From: Bog-532 sp963805255
GTDB taxonomy: Bacteria > Actinomycetota > Actinomycetes > Streptosporangiales > Streptosporangiaceae
Direction of reading: 5' to 3'
NCBI GenBank assembly: GCA_963805255.1
Contig: CAWDTK010000020.1
Span: 62,001 to 126,000 of the forward strand
Length of the DNA stretch: 64,000 bases
In this document: piece after piece, positions 27,400-36,431 of the stretch
Layout: each line of letters begins with the position of its first letter
How positions within the stretch are numbered: the first letter of the stretch is position 1
Program-made: the position numbers and the translations under genes
Notes under the pieces: model-generated
Database searches by the model: none
What the model was told of the DNA's origin: nothing
Seen by the model: the letters and a program-made list of their open reading frames with translations, nothing else

Positions 27400-28404
27400 C
27401 TACTGCGGCAGCCCCACGACGCCGAAGTCCCCGCTGCGTTCGAGGAGCTCCGCGGCGCCCCGGATGACGCACCGCAGCGGATCCTCCACCACCACGGTGG
27501 CGATGTCTGCGGACGACTCGATCCTGCTGGCCAGGCCCGGCAGCAGCGCGCCCCCGCCCGCGAGACGGATCTTGCCGCGCACCACGTCCTCGGCGATTCC
27601 CGGCGGGATGTCCGACAGGATCCGTTCGACCGAACGGACGATGGTGGCGACGGTAAGTTCCAGCGCCCTGGCCACCAGCTTGCCCGGGATGCGCTCGACC
27701 CGCGGCATGCGGTGCGCGGCGTCGATGCCGACGGTTTCGGCCCAGCCGAGCGTCCCGCCGGTAAGGCCCAGTGTCATCTTCAGGTTGGTGGCCGCCTTCC
27801 GCCCGAGGATAAGGCCGAGGTCGGTCCGGGCCGCGTGAATGATCGCATCGTCCATGGCGTTGCCGGCCAGCCGCAGCGACAGGGCCCGTACCACGCGCGC
27901 GCCGGAGACCACCGCGATCTCGGTCGTCCCGCCGCCCACGTCCACGATGAACGCGCCTGCGCCCGCGGCGAGGTCGATGCCCGCCCCGGCCGCCGCGGCG
28001 ACCGGTTCGTCGACCAGCCGGACCTTCGCGCGCGGCCGCCGCGCTTCGAGGGCGGCGGCCACCGACCGCCGTTCCACCCACGTCGCGCGGGTGGGCACGC
28101 AGACCAGGGCCGACGGTCGCAGTGGGCCGCGGTGACGGTTTGCCCGGTGCAGGAACCCGTTCAGCATCAGCACCGTCGCGTTCAGGTCGGCGATGACCCC
28201 GTCCCGCAGCGGATAAAGGATCTCGATGTCTTCGGGTTCCTTGCCGGCCAGGGCGTCGGCCTGCTCGCCGACCGCGGCGACCTTGCCGGTCGCGGCGTCG
28301 AGGGCGATCGCGGACGGCTCGTCGATCACGAGTCCCCGGCCGGCGACCCAGATGAGCGTGTTGCTGGTCCCCAGGTCGATCGCGATGCTTCCCCGCAAGC
28401 GCAT
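27400..28404 (-). CDS. mreB: MreB/Mbl-like actin homologue
   Basis: A 334-residue bacterial actin. Phosphate 1 is IAIDLGTSNTLIW, phosphate 2 is FIVDVGGGTTEIAVV and the adenosine motif is LAGGGALLPGL. ATG 28404 fits a GAGGG site. No mreC, mreD, pbp2 or rodA follows, so it is an orphan. In actinomycetes such orphan MreB-like proteins can act in sporulation or envelope integrity rather than rod shape. N-terminal amphipathic helix residues are few. The role is inference. Confidence 0.9.
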   Translation of the reverse strand: MRLRGSIAIDLGTSNTLIWVAGRGLVIDEPSAIALDAATGKVAAVGEQADALAGKEPEDIEILYPLRDGVIADLNATVLMLNGFLHRANRHRGPLRPSALVCVPTRATWVERRSVAAALEARRPRAKVRLVDEPVAAAAGAGIDLAAGAGAFIVDVGGGTTEIAVVSGARVVRALSLRLAGNAMDDAIIHAARTDLGLILGRKAATNLKMTLGLTGGTLGWAETVGIDAAHRMPRVERIPGKLVARALELTVATIVRSVERILSDIPPGIAEDVVRGKIRLAGGGALLPGLASRIESSADIATVVVEDPLRCVIRGAAELLERSGDFGVVGLPQ

Positions 28405-29061
28405 GATGCTCATCCCTCGATCGGAAATGCAGTTTGCCTCCTTAAGTATGGAGGCTGATCGCATAGCATGATGTGTCGCATTTCGAACCTGTGACCTGTT
28501 TCGAACCTATGACCTGCTCGCCGCTCGCCCGCAGTTTCTTGCTAGCGCTAGCGCGAGGTCGCGTGCCGGCCGGATGACGCTCCCCGGCCGCGCCCGCCCG
28601 CGACGGCTGGGCTCCCCAGGTCGCCGGCCGGCGACGGAGTCCCCGGGGAGTCCCCCCGCTGCCACCCGTCCGTGAAATCCACGGGAATGTTTTCACGCGG
28701 CGGCGGTGTTCCGGTGTATAGTCATTTTAAAGCGAGAGTTCCGCGATATGCCAGCGGAGCCCGCCGGGGGATTTCAGTTATTGCTCCGCCAGACCCGCGA
28801 AGGTACCGCGCCGGCGTCGAGTTGATCCAAAGCGGAACGCGCCCTGTCCAGGTAATCCCGTCCCGTTGGACTATCCGTTCTTAGCTCGTCTGCCCCGGCT
28901 CCTGGCCTGCTGAGAGGCCTTCGCCTGCTGATATGCCGCGCGTCCGGTCGGCTGTGTTTCCGTCGGCCTCCTTGTTTCCGCCGGTCCCGCGCGGAATCCG
29001 TACCAGCCGCGCCTTCTATTCGGCATACCTGAATTCATTTCTTCCGCGAAAGGAAAACACC
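28405..29061. other. Divergent mreB-rho intergenic region
   Basis: A 657-base gene-free region. It contains an 18-bp direct repeat, a 12-bp palindrome GCTAGCGCTAGC (28541-28552), and an AT-richer patch with TATAGT at 28717-28722 that may be the -10 of a rho promoter. That would give a leader of about 330 bases, plausible for an autoregulated rho. Confidence 0.45.
28481..28516. repeat. 18-bp direct repeat upstream of mreB
   Basis: Two adjacent copies of TTTCGAACCTGTGACCTG, 17 of 18 identical, 77-112 bases upstream of the mreB-like start. It could be paired regulator half-sites or a simple duplication. Confidence 0.7.
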
Positions 29062-30309
29062 ATGATCACAACCCAGACCGAAGTCGGGCAGACTTCGGCT
29101 CCGCCCAGAACGCGCCGGGTTCCCGCCCAGGCGCAGCCTCCGCAGACATCCACCCAGAAAGCCGTCTCCGGCATTCTCGACACCACCGGTAACGACAGCG
29201 CGTTCCTGCGCACGGCCGGCTTCCGCCTCAGCCCGGACGACGTGTCCGTGCCCGCCTCCCTCCTCAAGCAGTACGGGCTGCGCTGCGGCGACCGGATCGA
29301 CGGGGCCGCCCGGGCGCCCGGAGCTTCCGCCCCGGGCCGCAACAGCCGGTCCAGGGGGCGCGAGCAGCGCAGCGTGCTGGCCCAGGTGCATACCGTGAAC
29401 GGGATACCCGCCGCCGACGCCCACGGCCGCCCGGCGTTCGACGCGCTGACCTCCCTGTACGCCAACGAGCGGATCCGCCTGGAAGACGGCTCGGCATCCG
29501 CGACCGCGCGGATCATCAACCTGGTCAGCCCCATCGGCCGGGGTCAGCGCGGTCTCATCGTGTCCCCGCCCAAGGCGGGCAAGACCATGCTGCTCAAGGA
29601 GATCGCCACGGCGATCGCCCTGGGCCATCCCGGGGTGCACCTCATGATGGTGCTCGTCGGTGAACGGCCTGAGGAGGTCACCGACATCCGCCGCTCCATC
29701 CACGGCGAGGTCATCTACTCGACGTTCGACCGCAGCGCCCAGGACCACATCATGGTCGCGGAGCTGGCCATCGAGCGGGCCAAGCGCCTCGTCGAGCTCG
29801 GGCGCGATGTCGTCGTCCTGCTCGACTCGATCACCCGCCTCGCGCGCGCCTACAACCTCGCCGCGCCCTCCAGCAGCCGCATCCTCGCGGGCGGCGTCGC
29901 CGCCTCCGCGCTGCAGCCGCCCCGAACATTCCTGGGCTCGGCGCGCAACGTCGAGCACGGCGGCTCCCTGACGATCCTTTCCACCGCCCTCATCGAGACG
30001 GGTTCCCGGATGGACGACGTGTTCTACGAGGAGTTCAAGGGCACCGGCAACATGGAGCTCCGGCTGCGCCGCGACCTGGCCGGCAAGCGGCTGTACCCCG
30101 CGATCGACGTGACCGCCTCCGGCACCCGGCGCGACGACCTGCTGATGGCGCCCGACGAGTACGCCGCCGTCGGCAAGCTGCGGCGCAGCCTGTCCGGCCT
30201 CGGCTCCCAGCAGGGCCTGGAACTGCTCCTCGGCCGGACCCGCGACACGGCCTCGAACGCCGAGTTCCTCCGCCAGGTCCAGGGCGCGGACACCTACGCG
30301 CGCCGCTGA
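29062..30309 (+). CDS. rho: Short Rho transcription termination factor paralogue
   Basis: A 415-residue Rho-type hexameric RNA helicase, starting ATG 29062 after AAAGGAAA. It has the RNA-binding cold-shock-like domain (about 35-115), Walker A SPPKAGKTM (168-176), Walker B VVLLDSITRLARAYN and the R-loop SGTRRDD. The N-terminal Rho_N helix domain and the long basic insertion typical of housekeeping actinobacterial Rho are missing. The usual IDERPEEV is VGERPEEV, with Gly200 replacing the conserved Asp. It is likely a second copy with an altered role. Confidence 0.88.
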   Translation: MITTQTEVGQTSAPPRTRRVPAQAQPPQTSTQKAVSGILDTTGNDSAFLRTAGFRLSPDDVSVPASLLKQYGLRCGDRIDGAARAPGASAPGRNSRSRGREQRSVLAQVHTVNGIPAADAHGRPAFDALTSLYANERIRLEDGSASATARIINLVSPIGRGQRGLIVSPPKAGKTMLLKEIATAIALGHPGVHLMMVLVGERPEEVTDIRRSIHGEVIYSTFDRSAQDHIMVAELAIERAKRLVELGRDVVVLLDSITRLARAYNLAAPSSSRILAGGVAASALQPPRTFLGSARNVEHGGSLTILSTALIETGSRMDDVFYEEFKGTGNMELRLRRDLAGKRLYPAIDVTASGTRRDDLLMAPDEYAAVGKLRRSLSGLGSQQGLELLLGRTRDTASNAEFLRQVQGADTYARR

Positions 30310-30369
30310 CGGGCCCCCGGCGCCGGCGGGCCCCGGCGCGGACCCGGCCGGTGGACCGCCCAGGCGGGG

Positions 30370-31002
30370 CTAGCGCACTCCCCGCGGGCGGAACTGCACG
30401 CTGATCCGCGGCCCCACCGCACGCGCCGTCTTCGGCACGGCGTGCTCCCAGGTCCGCTGGCAGCTGCCGCCCATGACGATCAGATCGCCGTGCCCCAGCT
30501 CGTAGCGCAGCGCGGGCCCGCCCCCGCGTGGCCGCAGCAGCAGCGCCCGCGGCGCACCCAGCGACACGATCGCGACCATCGTGTCCTCCCGGCTGCCCCG
30601 GCCGATGGTGTCGCCGTGCCAGGCCACGCTGTCCCGGCCGTCCCGGTACAGGCACAGCCCGGCGGTGACGAACGGCTCCCCCGCGAGCTCCGCCGCATAA
30701 TGCGCGTTCAGCGCCTCGCGCGCCACTTCCAGCGCCGGATCCGGCAGCGGCTGCCCCTCGGCGAAAAAGCACAGCAGCCGCGGCACATCGACCATCTGGT
30801 CGTACATCTGCCGTCTCTCCGCGCGCCACGGCACGTCACCGGCCAGCCGCCCGAACACGCCGGCGGCCCCGGTCAGCCAGCCCGGCCGCACGTCGATCCA
30901 CGCGCCGCGGGCCAACCGCGTGCGTGTGACCAGCGGCCCGAACGGGCCCGGCTGTGGCTGCTCCGCCAGATCGAGCAGCGAGCCCTGAAAGGAAGCTGTC
31001 AT
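30370..31002 (-). CDS. alkB: AlkB-like Fe(II)/2-oxoglutarate dioxygenase
   Basis: An AlkB-family enzyme of about 210 residues. The Fe ligands are in WHGD (His and Asp) and WEHAVPK (His), and 2-oxoglutarate is bound by Arg in PRISVQFRPR. The substrate lid LCLYRDGRDSVAWHGD is present. It oxidatively removes alkyl groups from DNA or RNA bases. The start may be ATG 31002 or GTG 31020; neither has a clear ribosome site. No ada or alkA gene is near. Confidence 0.92.
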   Translation of the reverse strand: MTASFQGSLLDLAEQPQPGPFGPLVTRTRLARGAWIDVRPGWLTGAAGVFGRLAGDVPWRAERRQMYDQMVDVPRLLCFFAEGQPLPDPALEVAREALNAHYAAELAGEPFVTAGLCLYRDGRDSVAWHGDTIGRGSREDTMVAIVSLGAPRALLLRPRGGGPALRYELGHGDLIVMGGSCQRTWEHAVPKTARAVGPRISVQFRPRGVR

Positions 31003-31278
31003 TTCCCTATCGTAGGACACTTTTCAAATTTAGGTTCGATCAACGACGAGGTGTTCGATGACTCCCCCCGGCCCCGGATTCCGCCGGCCCCGGATTCCCG
31101 CCGGCCCCGGACTCCTTCGGCGGCGGCGCGCGCGGTGCCCGACGCGACGAACCGCTTCCACGATCCCGCGTGCGCCGCCGAATGGCCGGCCCCCGGGATC
31201 GAGGACGCGGTCACTGCGGTGCGCTCCCTGGTGCTGGCCGGGCTCCGGGCCCCAGGGAGCGCACCGCCGGGAAAGTGA

Positions 31279-31776
31279 CTACCAGCCTCGCCAGTTCGGG
31301 CCGCGCCAGTTCGGGCCCTGCCGGTTGCCCACCCGGTCGCGGTAGACCCGGCGTATCCGGTGCCGGAACACCGCCGCGCCCACCAGCCCCATCAGCGCCA
31401 CCACAAGCCAGAACAGCAGGAAGACCTTCAGCAGCGCGAAGAAGATCCAGCCGCCGGGCAGCAGGATCGCCGCGAGCAGGATCAGCAGCAGCACCGGCAG
31501 CAACCGCGGGCCGCGCCGCCGGTAGGCCCACGGCGGAGCCGCGAGCGGCGGCGTGCTGGGCGCCCCTGCCCCCGCCCCCGCCTGCGTGGGGGACGGGCTG
31601 GGCAGGTCGGCCATGACCCGCCGGAGGTCACCGGCGGTTTTGGCGTTCAGCGTGGCCGTGACCCGCTCGTCCAGCTCCTCGGAGGTGAGCCGGCCCTCGG
31701 CGTAGTAGTCGCGCAGCTGCGCGGCGACGCGATCCCGGTCGCTATCGGCGATGCGCATCCGGTCGTTCATGTTCAT
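31279..31776 (-). CDS. DUF1707 SHOCT-like membrane protein
   Basis: A 165-residue protein. The N-terminal DUF1707 domain (MRIADSDRDRVAAQLRDYYA, then GRLTSEELDERV) is followed by a Pro/Ala linker, two hydrophobic helices (about 90-140) and a basic tail ending in a repeated GPNWRG. DUF1707 proteins are common in actinobacteria and often sit near envelope regulators. It precedes alkB on the same strand by about 280 bases and follows padR by 48 bases, perhaps in one transcript with padR. Confidence 0.88.
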   Translation of the reverse strand: MNMNDRMRIADSDRDRVAAQLRDYYAEGRLTSEELDERVTATLNAKTAGDLRRVMADLPSPSPTQAGAGAGAPSTPPLAAPPWAYRRRGPRLLPVLLLILLAAILLPGGWIFFALLKVFLLFWLVVALMGLVGAAVFRHRIRRVYRDRVGNRQGPNWRGPNWRGW

Positions 31777-31824
31777 TGCGGACCCCGTCTTCCCGGTGTT
31801 CCCGTTGTGCCATTTGCCCGGCGG

Positions 31825-32883
31825 CTAGTCGCCCGCGTCGCCGGCCTCATCGTCGGTGGTGTCTGCATCGGCCAGGAACTCATATAGCGTGCGCCTGGTC
31901 TGCTTGAGCAGCTGCTCGGCCCTGCGGATCTGATCAGGGGAACCGGCGTGCGCCGTCTGGGCGATAGCCGCGCCGAGCCGCGCCGCCTGGCCGAACAGCC
32001 GCGGCAGGTCCCCCGGGCCGCCATCGGCGTCCGCCTCGGCCATGGCCTCCCACGTGCCCCGCGCCATCCCCGGGTTGTTCTGCACGTATTCACGCCCGGC
32101 GTCGGTGAGGCTGAACGTCCGGCGGCCGCCGGACTCTTCCCCGATGATCAGGCCTTCGTCGGCGAGCAGCTGAAGCGCCGGGTAGACAGCGCCAGGGCTC
32201 GGCCGCCAGGCGCCCCGGCTGCGCTCCTCGATGTCGGACATGATCTGGTAGCCGGTGCGCGGGCCCTCGGTGAGCAGCGCGAGGATCGTGGCGCGCACAT
32301 CGCCGCGCGACGCCTTCGGCCGCCGTGGGCCGCCCGGCCCGCCCGGGCCGCGGCGCCGGGCACCCTGCCGCCAGCCGGCGCGCGGGCCGCCGAAGAACCC
32401 GGCCCAGTCTTTCCCGGTGAAACCGCGTCCCCACGGCCCGCCCCAGGGGCCACCCCATGGACCGGCGTCCTCCTCGGGTCCGGGGCCGGTGTCCTCGTCA
32501 TCGGGACCGCCGAAGCCGTGGTGCCCAGGCCCCGCGTGTGCGTGATGCCCATGTCCGGCGAACCCGTGATGGCTGGTGTGCGCGTGGAACCCGGGCCCGG
32601 TGTCCTCGTGCTGGCTGGTGTGCTCATGATGGCTGGTGTGCTCGTGGAACCCGGGCCCGGCGTCGTCATGATGCCCTGGTCCGGCGTCCTCGTCAGGACC
32701 AGGGTCCGGGCCGCCGAACGGCCCATGGCCAGGGCCGTGACCGAAACCGGGCGTACCGGGGGCAGGCCGGCTGGCGCTCATGCCGCCGGCAGCGTAGACG
32801 TTCCGGAGCAGTCTCCGGGCGTGGCCGATGGCCTCGGACAACCCCGCGCCGAAATCTTCTGTCCCGTATCCGGAACCTTGCAT
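31825..32883 (-). CDS. PadR-family regulator with long His/Gly-rich N-terminus
   Basis: A 352-residue protein from ATG 32883, preceded by GGTGGAGG. The C-terminal half is a winged-helix PadR domain (RATILALLTEGPRTGYQIMS, AVYPALQLLADEGLI, RRTFSLTDAG) plus a helical dimerisation tail. The N-terminal 190 residues are rich in His, Gly, Asp and Pro, with many HH, HEHT and HAHT clusters that could bind metal. PadR proteins usually stop near 110-200 residues, so this extension is unusual. A dyad upstream suggests self-repression. Confidence 0.88.
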   Translation of the reverse strand: MQGSGYGTEDFGAGLSEAIGHARRLLRNVYAAGGMSASRPAPGTPGFGHGPGHGPFGGPDPGPDEDAGPGHHDDAGPGFHEHTSHHEHTSQHEDTGPGFHAHTSHHGFAGHGHHAHAGPGHHGFGGPDDEDTGPGPEEDAGPWGGPWGGPWGRGFTGKDWAGFFGGPRAGWRQGARRRGPGGPGGPRRPKASRGDVRATILALLTEGPRTGYQIMSDIEERSRGAWRPSPGAVYPALQLLADEGLIIGEESGGRRTFSLTDAGREYVQNNPGMARGTWEAMAEADADGGPGDLPRLFGQAARLGAAIAQTAHAGSPDQIRRAEQLLKQTRRTLYEFLADADTTDDEAGDAGD

Positions 32884-32953
32884 GGTGCCTCCACCGTGAA
32901 CCCTGAGAAACGGTCTCGATATATCTGCACTGTACGTCAGCGGCCCCCCATTG

Positions 32954-32969
32954 ACAAGATATAACTTGT
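32954..32969. promoter_or_regulatory. Candidate PadR operator
   Basis: ACAAG-N6-CTTGT with an AT centre (GATATAAC) lies 71 bases upstream of the padR start. The minus-strand TTATAT inside could be part of the promoter, so a bound repressor would block it. A second small palindrome GATATATC lies near 32915. Confidence 0.5.
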
Positions 32970-33068
32970 TTCGCGTCTGGGGGCCGGCCGGGCCAGCGAT
33001 TCCTTGCCCGGCTGGCCATCCGAGCCCGCCGTCCGCGCCATCGGGCACGCGCGCTTTACCCGTACAAC

Positions 33069-33115
33069 CGCCATCGCGTGTACCCGGCTACCCGTAAAGA
33101 CGCCATCGCGTGTAC
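33069..33115. repeat. 15-bp direct repeat in the padR-gnd spacer
   Basis: CGCCATCGCGTGTAC occurs at 33069-33083 and again at 33101-33115. A related inverted copy (GATGGCG) follows near 33128, and GGTGGCGCC further on. The surrounding 33049-33305 region has no credible gene. Confidence 0.5.
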
Positions 33116-33305
33116 TGCCGCGCCCACGATGGCGTCACCGTGGTCGCGGGGACGTCCACGGTGGCGCCACCGCGGACGGTGGGACGCCCCGCCCCGTGTG
33201 GCCGTCACGGCCGTCACGGCGATGGGGACCACCCGGGGGCTGCCGCCGGGCCGCACGGGTTAGGGTCGCCTGTAGTGAGCGGAAGCCGCGACCCGGGAGC
33301 TATTC

Positions 33306-34757
33306 ATGACCGAAGGCAGTGCAGGCAGCAAGGCAGACATCGGCGTCACCGGCCTCGCCGTGATGGGCCGGAACCTGGCGCGGAACCTGGCCCGGCACGG
33401 TCACGTGGTCGCGCTGCACAACCGCTCGCCGGAACGCACCCGCAGCCTGGTCAAGGAGCACGGCGACGAGGGCACGTTCATCCCGGGCGAGTCCATGGCG
33501 GACTTCGTGGCCAGCCTGGAGCGGCCGCGGGCGATCATCATCATGGTCAAGGCCGGAGCGCCGACCGACGCCGTGATCGACGAACTGGTGCCACTGCTGG
33601 AGGACGGCAACATCGTCGTCGACTGCGGTAACGCGCACTTCATCGACACCCGGCGCCGTGAGCACGCGCTGCGCGAGCAGGGTCTCCACTTTGTCGGCTG
33701 CGGCGTCTCCGGCGGGGAAGAGGGCGCGCTGAACGGGCCGAGCATCATGCCCGGCGGCTCCAAGGAGTCGTATGCGAAGCTGGGCCCGATCCTCGAGTCG
33801 ATCGCGGCCCAGGTGGACGGCACCCCCTGCTGCACGCACGTCGGCCCGGATGGCGCCGGGCACTTCGTGAAGATGGTGCACAACGGCATCGAGTACGCGG
33901 ACATGCAGCTGATCGCGGAGGCCTACGACCTGCTGCGGACCGGCCTCGGGGCGGCGCCGGCCGAGATCGGGGAGATCTTCCGCGCCTGGAACGAGGGCGA
34001 CCTGGATTCCTACCTCATCCAGATCACCGCCGACGTGCTGTCCCACACCGACGCCGCGACCGGCCGGCCGTTCGCCGACATCGTGCTCGACGAAGCGGAG
34101 CAGAAGGGCACCGGCCGCTGGACGGTGCAGAGCGCGCTGGACCTCGGGATCCCGATCACCGGGATCGCCGAGGCGACGTTCGCGCGGTCGCTGTCCGGCC
34201 ACACCGGGCAGCGCCAGGCGGCACGCGAATCATTCGGAACGGACCTGACGCCGGTGCATTACGACAGCCGGGACGCGTTCGTCCAGGACGTCCGCCGCGC
34301 CCTGTACGTGTCCAAGGTCGTCGCATACGCCCAGGGTTTTGACCAGATCGCCGCGGGCAGCGCCGAATACGACTGGAACGTCAACCGCGGCGCGATGGCG
34401 ACGATCTGGCGGGGTGGCTGCATCATCCGGGCCCGTTTCCTCGACCGTATCCGCACCGCCTACGATGAGAACCCTGGCCTGGCGAGCCTGATGGTCGCGC
34501 CGTACTTCGCGGGCGCGGTCCGGGACGGGGCCGGCAGCTGGCGCCGGGTCGTGGCGCAGGCGGCGGCGGCCGGGATTCCGGCGCCCGCGTTCTCCTCCTC
34601 TCTCGCCTACTTTGACGGGCTGCGTAAGGAGCGCCTGCCCGCCGCGCTCATCCAGGGCCTGCGTGACTTCTTCGGCGCGCACACCTACCGGCGGGTGGAC
34701 AAGGACGGCACCTTCCACACCGAATGGGCGGGCGGCCGGCAGGAACACCCCGCCTGA
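33306..34757 (+). CDS. gnd: 6-phosphogluconate dehydrogenase, decarboxylating
   Basis: A 483-residue enzyme of the long dimeric type. The N-terminal Rossmann motif GVTGLAVMGRNLARNLARHG is followed by substrate motif GCGVSGGEEGALNGPSIMPGG and catalytic VKMVHNGIEYADMQ with Lys and Asn, and by a C-terminal all-helical domain with KGTGRWTVQSALDLG. It oxidises 6-phosphogluconate to ribulose 5-phosphate, giving NADPH. NRSPERT after the second strand fits NADP preference. ATG with GGGAG upstream. It stands alone rather than with zwf. Confidence 0.95.
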   Translation: MTEGSAGSKADIGVTGLAVMGRNLARNLARHGHVVALHNRSPERTRSLVKEHGDEGTFIPGESMADFVASLERPRAIIIMVKAGAPTDAVIDELVPLLEDGNIVVDCGNAHFIDTRRREHALREQGLHFVGCGVSGGEEGALNGPSIMPGGSKESYAKLGPILESIAAQVDGTPCCTHVGPDGAGHFVKMVHNGIEYADMQLIAEAYDLLRTGLGAAPAEIGEIFRAWNEGDLDSYLIQITADVLSHTDAATGRPFADIVLDEAEQKGTGRWTVQSALDLGIPITGIAEATFARSLSGHTGQRQAARESFGTDLTPVHYDSRDAFVQDVRRALYVSKVVAYAQGFDQIAAGSAEYDWNVNRGAMATIWRGGCIIRARFLDRIRTAYDENPGLASLMVAPYFAGAVRDGAGSWRRVVAQAAAAGIPAPAFSSSLAYFDGLRKERLPAALIQGLRDFFGAHTYRRVDKDGTFHTEWAGGRQEHPA

Positions 34758-35011
34758 GCATGGGGTGCACGCGCGCTGTGCCGGGAAAGGCTGGTGCGGA
34801 CGCGACGGTAGCGTGCACCTACGGTCAGGAGCGACCTTTATCGCCTGACCTGGTTAATTGGCTCGTGCCCGCCGTGAAGTGCGCCACAATGGGCTTGTCG
34901 CGGGCCGGGCCGTAGGACTGGATCCGGCGCACGGGCGCCGAAGATGCTCCCCGGCCCGGGAACGGGCCCGTGACCGGGAGCGAAGAACGGGAGCGGCGTG
35001 GTGGGTCGGCG

Positions 35012-35962
35012 ATGGTCATGGTGACGAATTCGATCGTCGTGAGCGACGGTTACCTCGAGAATACTTTCGAGGGCCGTGATCACGAGGAACTCGATCTCGG
35101 TTTCGTCGCGGGCGTCACCGACCGTGGCATCCGGCACGAGCGGAACGAGGACGCGCTCGCGCTCGCGACGACGCAGACCCCGACCGGCCCGGCCGTGGTC
35201 GCCGTCGTCTGTGACGGGGTTTCCAGCGCCGACCGCCCGGACGAGGCGTCGCTGGAGGCGGTGCGGGTCGCGGTGCACGAGCTGGCCGGGGCGGCGCAGG
35301 CCGGGGCCGATCTGGCCGAGGCGTCGAGGCAGGCGATCGGGTCGGCCCGGGACGCGGTGATCGCCCTGGCTGAGGACTCGGAGGAGACTCCGGCGGCCAC
35401 CTACCTTTCCGCTGTCGTCGTGGACGGGACGGTCACCTTGTGCTGGATGGGCGACAGCCGCGCCTACTGGCTCGCCGCCAGGCCCGAGCCCCTGGCGCAG
35501 CAGCTCACCCGGGACGACTCGCTCGCCGAAGAGATGGTCGCGCAGGGGCTGCTGGCGGAGGCCGACGCGCTGGAGTCGCCGCAGGCGCACGTGGTGACGC
35601 GGTGGATCGGTATCGGGGCGCCGGAGGCGGAGCCGCACGTCGCCCGGTTCTCGCTGCCCGGCCCGGGCGCGCTGCTGCTGTGCTCGGACGGCCTGTGGAA
35701 CTACGACCCCGACGGCGGGGATCTCGCGGCCCTGGCGATGTCCACCGCCCTGGACAATCCGCGCGCCGCGGTCACCGCCCTGCTGCTGTTCGCGCTGGAA
35801 GCGGGCGGCATCGACAACATCACCATCGCCATCGTGCCCTACCCGGTCACCGGGCCGGACGCCCCGGCCGGCGGGGCTGGGCCCGGCGGTATTGAGCAAG
35901 GCGGTATTGAGCAAGGCGGTAGTGAGCAAGGCGGTAGTGAGCCAGGCCGTCAGGACGCCTAG
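35012..35962 (+). CDS. PP2C-family protein phosphatase
   Basis: A soluble Ser/Thr phosphatase of about 316 residues. The metal-binding motifs are all present: GVTDRGIRHERNEDA, VCDGVSS, WMGDSRAYW, LLCSDGLW and GGIDNITIAIV. The end is a tandem pentapeptide, GGIEQ twice then GGSEQ, from a 15-bp DNA repeat. The ATG at 35012 is chosen because the catalytic domain begins soon after; a GTG at 34970 is possible. No kinase or FHA partner adjoins. Confidence 0.9.
   Translation: MVMVTNSIVVSDGYLENTFEGRDHEELDLGFVAGVTDRGIRHERNEDALALATTQTPTGPAVVAVVCDGVSSADRPDEASLEAVRVAVHELAGAAQAGADLAEASRQAIGSARDAVIALAEDSEETPAATYLSAVVVDGTVTLCWMGDSRAYWLAARPEPLAQQLTRDDSLAEEMVAQGLLAEADALESPQAHVVTRWIGIGAPEAEPHVARFSLPGPGALLLCSDGLWNYDPDGGDLAALAMSTALDNPRAAVTALLLFALEAGGIDNITIAIVPYPVTGPDAPAGGAGPGGIEQGGIEQGGSEQGGSEPGRQDA
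35886..35945 (+). repeat. 15-bp tandem repeat at the end of the PP2C gene
   Basis: Four units of GCGGTATTGAGCAAG (two exact, two with AGTG) encode the C-terminal pentapeptide repeat. The 15-bp unit keeps the frame at any copy number. Confidence 0.9.
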
Positions 35963-36062
35963 GCGTCCTGACGGGTCGCGACGTGAGCCGAAGTTGACGG
36001 TCACCTGCTGGAGCCCCAGCGACGGGCGTACATATTTGCCGCGGCGCGGGCATAACCCAGGT

Positions 36063-36296
36063 ATGTCCAGGATCGCGTGGCGGGTGAACCGGAGAACCGG
36101 GCGGTCGCGCCCATTCAGGCCGGCTCTCGGCGGCTGCCTGCTGTGGTTCCTGATCGTGGTCGCGGTGCTTCTCGTCCTGGCCCTGTTCTTCGGCGGGTTC
36201 CGTAAGAGCACCGGCACCGGCGGCCTGAACCGCCCGTCCGCGCCGGCCGCCGCGGGAATAGATGTTCTCCCCGCCGCGGATCCACCATGTCCTTGA
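36063..36296 (+). CDS. Small membrane protein, function unknown
   Basis: A 77-residue protein: a basic N-terminus (SRIAWRVNRRTGRSRPFRP), one strong hydrophobic helix (GGCLLWFLIVVAVLLVLALF) and a polar tail. The pattern is common among short actinobacterial membrane proteins without a known role. The start is ATG 36063. Confidence 0.5.
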   Translation: MSRIAWRVNRRTGRSRPFRPALGGCLLWFLIVVAVLLVLALFFGGFRKSTGTGGLNRPSAPAAAGIDVLPAADPPCP

Positions 36297-36431
36297 TCCG
36301 CACGGTGATGTTCACGTACCCGCCGGCGTCTACGACCCCAGGTCGCCGGTGCGCATCCACCGCGCCTGGTCGATCAGCCGTAGGCCGGGTTGATGTTGAC
36401 GCTGCCCGGGGGACCGGTGCGCCCGGGTGGG

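Noticed and set aside
33056..33263. Small Arg/Gly-rich frames in the padR-gnd gap
   Set aside because: They come from short direct and inverted repeats and look unlike protein on either strand.
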